Assembly: GCA_034440635.1 (NCBI GenBank)
Contig: JAOTON010001356.1
Coordinates: forward strand, 2,860,501-2,924,500
DNA: 64,000 bases
DNA from: Lepas anatifera
Taxonomy: Eukaryota > Arthropoda > Thecostraca > Lepadidae
Reading direction: 5' to 3'
Of this stretch, positions 25,201 to 37,200 are shown in pieces. Positions within the stretch are counted from its first letter, which is position 1. The number at the start of each line of letters is the position of its first letter. The translations under genes and the position numbers were made by a program. Below the pieces are notes generated by a model. The model saw only the letters and a list, made by a program, of their open reading frames with translations. It made no database searches and was not told the DNA's origin.

Positions 25201-28200
25201 ACAACCTAAAAAGTTTTTGTTACGCGGATTAGAAGCCGTCATATACTGCTTGGCATCTTTGACACATAAATAAATGAGAAAAAAGTGAAAAACTCATCAG
25301 GGGCGGATGCAGTAAGGTAAAACAGTGGGATAAAATGCATACCAACAATATGCGAATGGTATGCATGAGTATATTAGTCCCTTGTCTAGTTGAAATTTAA
25401 TTTCTGATAATTTTTACCCTCCCATGGCAGCTCTGGGAAAGGGGGTGACATAGGCGGATCAAGGACTCGTCGTGGGGGGGTGGGGGTGATTGGAAATACA
25501 TTTTCAATATACAACGATATTGAGTCGCGGCGGTGATACTGGCTGGGAATATACATTTTGAAAATGTGTAGTGACTGGACACGCCTCTGGTAATCTAGAA
25601 TTGGGTTATAACTATTTTGAATTTTCCTATACCCAATTGTATTCGCCCTGGCACGGCTGTAAGCAGTCTTCTCACTTACTAACGTTTAGTCCTTCTTGAT
25701 AACATTCTCCCCATTTTGAACTGCTGTAACCGCCCCTGATGAATACAAATAGTGACAATTGTGAATGCACTATCATCTCACATAAAAAATGATATAATAA
25801 AACCATATAACTGGTATCAGGATCAGCAGAGACGGCTTCCTTTTACAAAAAACCCATCGCATACGATAATACTTGGTTTGTGGATAGAACCTCCCCAAAA
25901 CCCAGCCATAGCTCCACCCCTGGTAAATATATAATCTTGAAAATTTCCGAAAACCTGCCTGTACTAGTTTTAGGAAAAGTCAGGAAGTTTCAAAGTTCTA
26001 TCGCAAGCCGTTATGGAGATATTCTCGAAAAACCTGAAGGGGGGGCAATATTAGCCCCCTGCCGGAAATAGGGTTAAGTCCTGCTCGTTATAATAATATT
26101 AAGTTTATTCATCTTGTTTCATCCGAAAGTTATCAACACAAATAGACTCGAAAAGTGCCCCTGAAATAACTTCAAGTGCCCCCTGGTGACTTGAATTGAA
26201 TTATTATTAACTTGAATTAAAAAAACGAATGTCAACTCAACTACTTCTCATTTCAAGAGCCTTAAAAATATCTTTAAGAAATTGATCTAGCTCTTCTTTG
26301 GGGGAGATTCAAACCTAGTTTTGTATACCTTTTTCTAGCAGAACGCAATCATCTTTCATGTGGTTAGAAATTACGGCATAACTCTTGACTTGATCTTATA
26401 TGAATCTTTGGCTACAAGCTGTCGAAACGATCTGCTGTTGAGCATGCAAAGCGACGCGTCTTCTATTGAAATATACTCGGAATCATTCTGGACAAGCCGA
26501 CCTGGTTGTGCCCCCTGGACAATGAACGGTTAAAGAGAATGTGGCACCTTTATACGCGATTTCAACTGAGATAGCCAAGTTGTAAAGCATACCGGAAAAC
26601 CCGGGACTCAATGTATTATTTGTCTTGAAACTCAAAATTTCCGCAGAGAAAAGCTACAAACCTGCCTGAAATGTACCCCAAATCTACCCCAGCCAGGCAG
26701 CCACAGTTGTCAGCTGTTGGTGTGACGAAAACGCTGATGTCACGGTGAGTAATCAGCCAATTGAAGCCCTTAAAGCCTATTGAATATGGTATTAATTTCC
26801 AGATTATGACGTCATCCAGGGGTAGAGGCTTATTTTCCACCCTAGAGGAGCATTTTAAAAATGAGAATATCAAGCTCATTGTAAATTTTTTAGAGAAATC
26901 ATAGACGTTTTCATGATTTTCTGAAAAAATACCCCAAATCACACTAAAGTTCTGAATTCGACCAAGGTGCCACATTCCCTCTAAATGAACAGGGACGGGG
27001 TGGGCGGTAGCCTTATCTCACTACTTTCTATCTGGCGCGCCAGCCGTTCACCATTGGCGTTATCAGTGCAGCGTGCTCTCTGTGTGCCGCTGGCCGGTCC
27101 TTTGTCCGAGGAGAGCGGCTGTCTGGTCACCCCTTCACCTGAGCCCGGAGCGGCCCGGGCCGAAATGAGGCCAACAGGTCGCAGGGGCGGCCCGGTACCG
27201 GGCAATAACACCCTCCGGCTCTGTGGTGCCGGGGCGGGACGCTGCCTCCCCACAGTCAGCTGGTCCCGAGATTAAAAACAAACGTGTCTCTTCCAATACA
27301 CGTCGATTTCGAATCCGAAACAAAAAGGACTGAACATGAAGAAGAACTTCGGCAAAACAACGAAGAGGAAATCACTAACGCATGGAAGCTGCACTAGGGT
27401 TCAATATAAATGTGATACCTCATGCTTCAATGCAGCTTTGTCCATCTAAACCCATTACCAATACCGAACCTCCAATTCACTAATGGAAACATTTCTCAAA
27501 GCGATGCATAATCACATTTATCTTCACATTTACCTTCACCAGTCCTGGCACGCTAGCCTTCACCGATCTCTGCCCCGAGTTCTCCCCGCTGCGCCTCAGA
27601 GGTAAACGGTGTCACTCGTGCCATCATCCACGGGTCAGGTCTCCCGGGCTGGCTCCGGCGGGGCCGAGGCGTTATGAATGTCGGAATTAATGGGCTGTGC
27701 TGATTAGTCTGTCGCAACAGATAAAGAGAGCAGAATAATGTGCCCTTTGAGCTGCCAGAAATCGTCTCCGAGAGACTGATGAGCGTGCTTGCGCCATATA
27801 CTTATTTCCACTGAAGATCTTGTAGCGTTTTCACAATTCACAAGCCATGAACGGAGCTCGTCCGAACCCTAAATTTTACATTCCGCATCGGTAAGTATGT
27901 ATGACATCAGACCGTCTTGGGACGGCATCAGCCGCTGGGCCGGTCGCTGCCCTTGACTCCGTGACCTTCAGTTCCGCGCCGTGCGCAGCCTGGGGCGGCA
28001 GGTGCGGCTCTGGAGACGCCTCCGCCGCGCAGGAGAACTATTACTGGCCGACCGCCGCGACGCCGACGACGCAGGGCAGATGCGCGCGCCGCCGACGGCG
28101 GCGGTGATGCCACATCACCGCCAGCGGCTGGTCAGGGCCGAGAGGCGACGCGTGCTGGAGTCATTGGATTGCTCTGTTTTTTATCGAGGTGTGTACATGG

Positions 28201-31200
28201 TTGAATCATTGAATTCTCGTATTAATCGGACGAATGACAGATCAGAAATGTGGCGGGGTACTACGTTGCCGTGCTGAAACAAATACGACGGAAACTTGAG
28301 CTGAGGTCTGAACTATAAAATGGGTGGAATACAGGGTATTGAAATAAGCGGATCTTTACTTATTGCAATTAGCGTCCAGGAAAATTCCTTACCATGCGGT
28401 AATTAGGAGCCGGACACGCATCACTGTCGTCATATAATTCAACTTACCGAGCCAGGGTTTTCCCTGGCAGCAGAGATCCCACGACCAGGCCTATGCCTGT
28501 TTGTCAGGGTACGATAAGGTGACAGTTTACCTGTCCCATCGCCCATTCGCGGAAAACACCGCTACCCAGGGGTCCGGCCGGTATTTTGTGGCCTTGGCTG
28601 AGCTTGGTAACATCACCAAGAAATACAGTTGCAGAGCTGCAAAAATCTCAAATCTGTCGGGCACTTTCGAAAAAACCTCCAAATCTGTCGGGTGGTTAGG
28701 ATAGGACTATTAAAATTGTCTAAAACCCATTCAATTGGTAAAATGTTCCTACTCTTTTTCCACATTCTTAATAGAAAATACTAAAATTAGCATAAAAAAC
28801 TTCAAGTTTGGCACCAATGGATATTATTATCCTTATTTTTGTGCTCTGATCCTTATATGTGTGATATCCTTATTTTTCGTGCTCTGAAGCCGCCTATGGA
28901 AAATCTAAGTGGAATGACACAAGTCTATTAATTTTCAAAACTCTAGAACTGAGACTGTTCTTCGGGTTTTCAATTATCAGACACGCTCAGGAAATTAAGG
29001 TTATCGGCAGAAACCTTTAACAAATTGAATACCGAACCACCAATTCCCATTTTCTGGAGTCACCATTGGTAAAGGAAATTTATTATTGGATGTAATTTGA
29101 GATTTGTGGACGTACAGCATACAAATAGTGTGTGTCAAAGTCAGCTCGACTGGGTCTTGAATAAGACTCAGTTTTGAATTCAGATGATTTAGGTCACAGG
29201 TGGAAATATACAATAACATGAAAAGCAGCCCCCTTTTTCAGTCCTCTGCAGCCACCATTGACAAAAAAAATGCTGCACTAGAATAAGAATAAGTGATATT
29301 GTGTTATTATGTTACATAGTCTAGCCCAGAATACTTAAAAAATATAGTTTGCAATGGAAGAAAGCTGAACTGGTTCCCATACCATGCGGTTACTTATGCC
29401 AGCTTCTGCAGATTTTCATGATTTCAGTTTTTTGGAGGTGGGAGGGGGTAATTTGGAAGGAACCCCCAAAATTTATATATGGATTTTGCTCTGATGGCCA
29501 GACAAACAAGATTGGAGGGGTACTTTTTTGATATTCGAAAGTGTTTTTAAGGATCATAGCTACTTGTAGTTGAATACAAACAAGTAATATTAGCTTTCCA
29601 TGACTTTAACCCGCGCCCCACCGGGGGTCCGGCGCCACCTTCGCCCCACCGGGGGCCATCGATGGCCCCCTCTAACTCCGAAAATATGGGCGTTAGCGCA
29701 AATCTGCAAAGTGCAATAGAAAGCTCGCGTGAATTCAGTAAGAAATTACTTCGCATGTTTTAGTGCTCAGGTCAATGGTTTGACCTCCAGAGGTCAAATT
29801 ATGTCAAGATCGGCTATTTTCACTCAAATATGCAATGATTAAGCAAACTGGGCATAACTCTTATGCCATTAGAGCTATTGAGACCTGGTAAAGTACATTT
29901 GATAGCAAATTTCCAGTACTTTTTCCGCTATGTGGAACGTAAAGACCTCCCGCCAGTGGTTTGACCGCCAGAGGTCACCTCGTGACCTAATATGACCTGA
30001 GGTCACGAAAGGTCAAAAAGTGACCTTGTCGTATATCAAATGAAAGCCAGTGACAAGACAAACACGATGGTGTTTGTTTCACCGCTCTAGCTCAATTAGG
30101 TCAAAAGTTATTGCCAAAATACTGTTTTTGACCTCTGGTGACCTTGGATGACCTTGGAAAAGTCAAAGGGCAAATATGACCCCTGGGATCCGTGAAAGGG
30201 TGTCCAACAACGTTGTTCTGTGCAGTCTGAGTATTTGCAATCATTTTTGTGGCTTTTATATCATGAAATAGCTTTTCCCCATGCTTTTCCAATGGGAGAG
30301 GTCGCCTCGTGACCTGACCTCAGGGCACGAAATCAAAAATCCCGGATATACACCTTGTAGACCCTGGAGGGGTCATGAAGTGTAGGAGGTTTCAAATCGA
30401 TCGACTTTGAAATGTAGCTCTTACAGAGCTCTAAAGTGAAGTGAGGTGACCTTGGTTGACCTCGTCTGGTGACCTGACCTTGGGTGACCCGGGGTAAAAA
30501 ATTTCAGGGATGATGGGAAAATGATGCAGTGAGAGGTAGAGCCCTCAACCGCGGTGCTGCGCCTCGTCGTTTTTCTGCTATCCTGGAAAAACCTTAGGGG
30601 GGCCATCGATGGCCCTTCCCGGTGGGGCGAGGGTTAAATGCATGTTTACATGAAAAATCCTAAATTTTGAAGCTGTTGGCTATCTCAAAGTTTTTCATGC
30701 ATTGCCGTGCTCATTTCCATGAGGGTACGTGGTTTAGGATCTGAAGTTTATGAGGCTAATAAATAACCTTAAGTCAGTTAGATAGTAAATGTCAAATAAA
30801 TATCATGTTTCCAAGGAAGTTAAGAGTAAAAGGAATGAGTAAAGGTTGCACTAGGCTGTGTTTTTGTTATATCTTTGTCCTCTTGACATAGATCAAAGGC
30901 ATATTTAGGTAAGTGAATAAAATGAAATAGGAGAAATAGTTTGGTACTTAAAACTCAAATTAATGTGGAAAGGTGAAGAGTTTTGTTTCTTTGGCATCTA
31001 CAAATCCACTGATGAAGGTATGCAACTTTTTGTGGTTAATTCTGGACAAACAGGCATTGGATTTAAAAAGAAGATGGAAGGGAAAATCAAATGTTTTAGT
31101 CTAATTTGACCAGTCTGCTGGTAAAATTCATTTTTCCCTTTATTAATATCATTTAAAATTATTGATCAACAGTGAGCATAACATACTGTGTGGAAATAAA

Positions 31201-34200
31201 TGTAAGCTGCCGAAATTACAACGAACACCACATCACTTACTTCTGTTTTCTCCCCACACTGTTCTGATCTGCCCGCTGTTTGATCCATGCTTCAAAACGA
31301 CCTCCTTGGCCAAAAACCACTGTTCCTGAACTTGCAGGGCAGCCCAGAATGCTTGATTCGCTGATGCTCCTTAAAAAACGTTTCTCGCCAAAAATACCCA
31401 CATCCCTCAAATCCACATTTAAGCTTGACACGGACGGTGGAAGGGGCTTCAGCTTAATCGGAGCCATTTATCAGCCCTTCAACTATGGACGATGAAATCC
31501 AGGCTCAACCAGTTTACTCAAGATGTATACCAAAGTAATGCAAGAGAAACATAATCAAAAACACAACCTTGCAACGCATTGCCTCCACCACACCACGGGA
31601 TTCTAGGGCCTTGGCCTCCGCCATATCCACAAGGCAACACACCAAACCGCAGGGCTGCTTTTCTTCAAACCGAAGATACCTTTTACACCGGCTTTGCCGC
31701 AAGGGCGCTGTTCAAACAGCGCCCTTTCGGCAGCGTTGAGCGTACTTCCAAACGAAGAAAACGAAGGAAAAAACTGTTTTGCCTGTCGCCTTTACCTTTA
31801 CGGCGGCCTGTCGGGCCAAGCTGTCGCGTGCTATGGAATACAAATCGGGCCCGACAGGCCGGTGAAGGAATTTTTCCAGCAGAGGATTTTCTGGGTGACG
31901 TTTAAAAGGCCCTCTGTGCATAAGGCCCTCTATTCAAAGGTTCCTCGATTCATAAGTCCCTCGAAAAGACCCTCTGTGCATAAGGCCCTCTATTCAAAGG
32001 TCCCTCGATTCATAAGTCCCTCGATTTTCCACCGGTTCTTGCCGCACACTGGCTTGATATGGGAGAGGTGCAAATTCATGAAAAACTTGTTGAGTGAAAG
32101 AGGTGACAATTTAATATTGAGTTTTTTAGAACAAAAAATATTTTCTGCTTCCTTTCAAGATTTTTTTCTCACAGATTGTAAGATCTGTCGCAAGACCATA
32201 CCGTGCTCCTAAAATCTGTCGGGCACTTTATCACCTGAGAGCCCGACTTTTTGCAGCTCTGTACAGTTGTACCTTTTTGTGTGCCGAATGAGATTTCAAA
32301 GTTTATATAGGTATCTATGTACAGGAAACAGTCTCCAGACGTCAGGTCAATATGCTACATTATCTGTATGCTCTTCATAATTTATTTGAGAACATATAGG
32401 TACATAAATTTCATATGATAGGTTGTTTTAAATTTTGATTCCTGAGTCTGTGTAGGAAAAAATTTTTGCACAAGCATCCAAGGCGGGATCAGTTGTGAAT
32501 CTTCTCCGGTTACGCAGCGCTCCGCCATCCCTGGCAGAATTAATGACGCCCGCGCCAGACGTTACATCACACACGTGGCAACACGGTGGACCCATGTGGC
32601 ACTTACTCACGTGACAAATGCTCTGGAAACTCACGGTCCACCAGACAGCTCCCAAGGTTGCCGGAGGCCGCGGAGACGCGTGTGAACTCGGCTCGGCGCT
32701 TCTCGGGAGGACCATTACGAAGCACGATGACAAGGAGGCTTCTCAATCCCACCAGCTAACGGTAAATCTACTCCTAGCTGGGGCTGCTTGGGCAGTGAAG
32801 CAGAGAGAAGGTTGAGGTGGCTGTTATGGCTTTTAAGCCTTTGTAGAAGAGCGTGTTTTGACGGACTTGATGATACTGCCTTTGCAGGAACAGCCGAGAG
32901 CGCCAGGGCAGTTTTTTTCTTAAAGGCATTGTTCCGTGGGGAGACCTTGCAGAGAGGAGTTCAACACGAGAAGACGCTCCAAAAGACAATGCCCTTTGTT
33001 ACAAGAACACAGTCTCCCCTTACGCATGAGAGAAGGAGGTGGCTCTTGAGTGGTAAAACCCATTAATAGGGTCCACTGGGCGGTATCAAATGCGAGCAGA
33101 GAATGAAAACTTCTCTCACTTACTTCAAGATACGTATACGAGGAGGAAACTGTCCGAATATGTTTTTAAGAAATATCAACCCAAAATTATTGCCTAGAAA
33201 TACGTTTAATTTGTCTAGATGCCTAGAAAGTCTGTTTATAGTTTCTTGACTTATTCTTGTTCTGATCTCGAGCATCTTGGAAAACATTATTTCAGAGTAG
33301 GAGCGACATTATTGCTTTCAAGTAGTTGATTCGGGTAGCAAACTAGAATAATCGTTCTTTTCTGGTACAAGAAACGGTTTTATTACTGGCAAAAATATAT
33401 ATTAAAGAGTTCAAGAGAATAAAACAAATTCTTCCAACTCACTGACAGTATATCACCAACAGGGATTGCATGTCAGTATGACAATGCCTCACAATTCCAA
33501 TTTCAGAATCGTCTCTGCACCCCGAAAACGCATTCGTCACAATGAACTCCAGCATTTCAGAAAATGCGGCGGACGATCAATCGCGCGGAAATCCACGTAC
33601 TCTCTCCCCGAATTCCGGTCACTGCAGTCGAATCCAGGCCATCCACGTCAGGGAAGTTCACGCGAGGCGTTCCTGCACACTGGATTCCGTGGCATGAGTG
33701 TCGGCTGCTTTGCATTGTGTCGCCGTCGGTACCGTGACTACCAATACGCTTCCATTGTGCATGAAAAAAACGCGGATTGTGTTTCTTCTAAGGAAGACAT
33801 CTGATGAGTTTGTACGGCAGGAGAAGTGGAAGGCCTGCTCAATATCTACTGTATGATAGTCACAATGATAGGATCTGAGTGATTAAGCCCTGAGATAAAA
33901 TACACTTAAAATGATTTGTACTCCTTGGATTTCAAAAAGCATTTGCAATCACATACCGGGCCATTTGCGACCGACATGATAAGAATGGTCCATTTCACAA
34001 TAGTTCATTCTTCTGATAGGTTGAGGATTCCGCGCGAATCCCTTGGGGTTTTTGCGACGAGATCTAGAGTGATACGCCCTACCAGTTTTTGTCTGTAGTC
34101 GGAGCTGTCTCGTCTTGGGGATGACGTCACGGTTTGACCTCGTCGATGGATGCCACAGAATACCTACAGCGCAACGAAGGACGCGGGAGCAAGGATATTT

Positions 34201-37200
34201 TTGGGAACCTGTTTCTAAGATCACGCGAGGAGAATATGAAGACAACTATTAAGTACGTAGGCGTAGAAACGCTCATAATCTATGGGACAGGAGTAAGGCG
34301 TGCTTTTTTGCTAGTTCTCACATTTCAGATCAAAAGGGCTAAAGATAAAACCTCAAATATTCGGAACTGTTGGACTTCCTTCTCTTCGTACACCCCGGAT
34401 AACACACAGCAACTGTGTTTGGTTTTGAAAGCTATCATATTCCTTTGATACACGGATTTTCAAGTCTCCATTCCGTACATTGGAAAGTCCAGGTAGCTGG
34501 GTGTCCATACCGCGCTGACCTCTATACTGAGTTATATATAACCACCGGGTGGCATGACAAACATATCAGAGGCCTTGTTAAAGACAGAATTAGAGAAATC
34601 TGTGTGGCTCCTCTTAAGTCAACGCATGCACCTTTTCCTCTAAAATATTGTAAAATAAGAAGCGACCGGACCACGTGCAAAGCGGGGACGGTGCTGGACA
34701 GAAACAAAGGTCCGTCCACAATGGACGATAGACGATGGGGGGTGGACAGCGGATTATCGACTCAGGAATCCATACAAAAAAGACTAATGGCGATAGTGGA
34801 ACCTTCCTTCTGACTTTCACGGGCCGATTCTTCGGGAACAATAGGCACATCGCCGCCACAACATTGCAGGAGAGGCTAAATTCCAGTCACAGTTTTCTAG
34901 AGACAATTCCACGCACTTTTGCACGCACTCTTGATCAGTCTACTAATTGGGCCTTTACCACACGCACGTCTGACCAACGGAAGTGGGAGGAAACAATGCT
35001 AGTTGATAGAAAAAACTGTAAAGTTTATTCCAAAATGGACCAGGAGTGTGAAGCGAGTGCGAAATTAGGGTCATGTAAGTAAATGATACAATGCACATAT
35101 TTCACAAACATTTATGCCTGGGCATGTGTTTCCTGTGCTGAGGAAAGCACCCGTGGCCCGTCATTTCTTCACCTCAGTCCACATCAGTACCAGCACCGCC
35201 ACCGTCTGCTGTGGACCGTACCTGCCGAGTCAGCCAACACCTGCCGCTGCAGGGCCCTCAGCCCACCGTCATCTGCTGCCAAACGCTCCACCACCCCCCC
35301 CCCTGCTGCGCTGTCCGAGCCGACGCGCCGCGGCAGCGCGTCTGTCCACACCGCAACCTTCTCCGCGCCGGTCTGTGCCGCAAAACCGCGGCTCACGCCT
35401 CCCAGGATGGGTAATCATTACACAACTGGACCCCCGCCGCCAGAGTCGCTGATATGTGTCAGGAGCCGGTGCTCATCGCTGGCTGCAGCCGGGCATGGGT
35501 GAACGGCTCGGGTCGCTGACCCAGCGATGACGCTTTTACCGAGCGGCGCCGTGGACGGGAGGCCACCGTGGACTGGTCCGGGTCGGCGCGGACCGGTCTC
35601 AAGGCTCGGTTGGACGCTTGCCCACGCGTGGCCCCGCGTTCGTGGTACCCGCCAATCAGACCACCGCGTGTCCTCTAATCGCCCTTTGGAACACGGCGGG
35701 AGAGCTGACGCTCTTTCAGAAATCTGATGACGTCACGCATTCCTATCTGCCGCTCTAATATCGTTCCCTTGGGATTGTTCGCTAAAACTCCTCTGTTCTC
35801 TTGTCATGACTTTGATATCTCTCTCTCCCTCTCCCTCTCTCTCTCTCCCTCTCTCTCTCTCATTCTCTCTGTCTTTCCTGCCTCGCACTCTCCCTCCCTC
35901 TCCCTCCTCCTGGCCACTTTTTTCTACAGGGTGTTTCATAAAGAATGATATTTTTGAATTGATCATAATGCAGTTATAAATAAGTTGTTGTTGTATGATT
36001 TACATATCGTTCGAAAGATAATTTTGGGACATTTACGATTATTTGTACTTTGATAGCTGTTTTGATTTTTTTGTTAAAAGTAGTCTTAGAAATGACTTGA
36101 AAAATGCTGTCTATTTTTCCTTCATCAACAATTTTGGTAGAAATCACGCGCGTGTCATGTGACAAGTATCACGCCAATGACACTGAAATCATTACATCGT
36201 CACTATGGTACATCACAGTCCACGTGCACATTACCTTTAGGAATTAATTGTAAAAAACGTACCTCTCAAGCTTAGGAAAGCTCGGGTCCAAGCAAGCAAT
36301 CCCCAATTGGTCCATGTCCCTTGTTCTGCGGTGAGCAGTGGGGTCTTTGCGCTGTGTCCGCTGCATCATTCATATGGAAGGTAAGCCAATGAGCCATATG
36401 GAGCTTGAGCCAAAAGTTTTAAACTTGTAATATCCTCACCGTGACTGTAGCTTTTGCTTTTGATGTGCATGCTCACGTGGACACGGCGCAAAAGACCCCA
36501 CTGCTCACCGCAGAACAAGGGACATGGACCAATTGGGGATTGCTTGCTTGGACCCGAGCTTTCCTAAGCTTGAGAGTTGCGTTTTTTAGAATTAATTCCT
36601 AAAGGTAATGTGCACGTGGACTGTGATGTACCATAGTGACGATGTAATGATTTCAGTGTCATTGACGTGACACTTGTCACGTGATACGCGCGTGATTTCT
36701 ACCAACATTTTTGATGAAGGAAAAATAGACAGCATTTTTCAAGTCATTTTTAAGACTACTTTGAACAAGAAAAAATATAAAAACAGCTATCAAAGTACAA
36801 ATAATCGTAAATGTCCCAAAATTATCTTCCAAACGATATGTAAATCATACCACAACAACTTATTTATAACCGCATTATGATCAATTCAAAAATATCATTC
36901 TTTATGAAACACGCTGTATATAGCTGGATGCGTGAACGGGAGATGACATTGCGAGAAAAGCAGGAGAGCAACGTGCTGAGCTGTATTCATAAGGTTTGGC
37001 CAGTGACTGGGCCAATGTGCAATAAGCATGTACATACATTTATGTAAAGCAAATCAAATATTTTGTACAACTTACCCATGTACGAGGAACATGCAGTGGG
37101 AATTCAAGGTAACAAATCAGTGTATTCCTTTATGTATTCCTTTTCCTACATTTGAATGCACAAGCTGATCAAAGTTTGTTAAGATTTGCAAATACAACGC

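Larger units (their letters stand above)
28632..32261. mobile_element. hAT-like element, 3.63 kb, perfect 8-bp target duplication
   Basis: The inverted ends CAGAGCTGCAAAAA and TTTTTGCAGCTCTG are flanked by TACAGTTG at 28624-28631 and 32262-32269. Subterminal copies of CTGTCGGGCACTTT follow at both ends in opposite orientation. CAGAG-type ends and 8-bp duplications are characteristic of hAT transposons. A family B element (29606-30637) is nested inside, leaving about 2.6 kb. The longest open frame (31694-32212) is not recognisable as a transposase. Confidence 0.85.

Noticed and set aside
31579..32212. hAT transposase remnant
   Set aside because: The frames show no dimerisation domain or catalytic motif that I can recognise, so only the element ends support the hAT call.
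35083..35502. Proline/alanine-rich 139-codon frame
   Set aside because: Three frames and the opposite strand are open over the same GC-rich stretch; no motif or splice context supports it.
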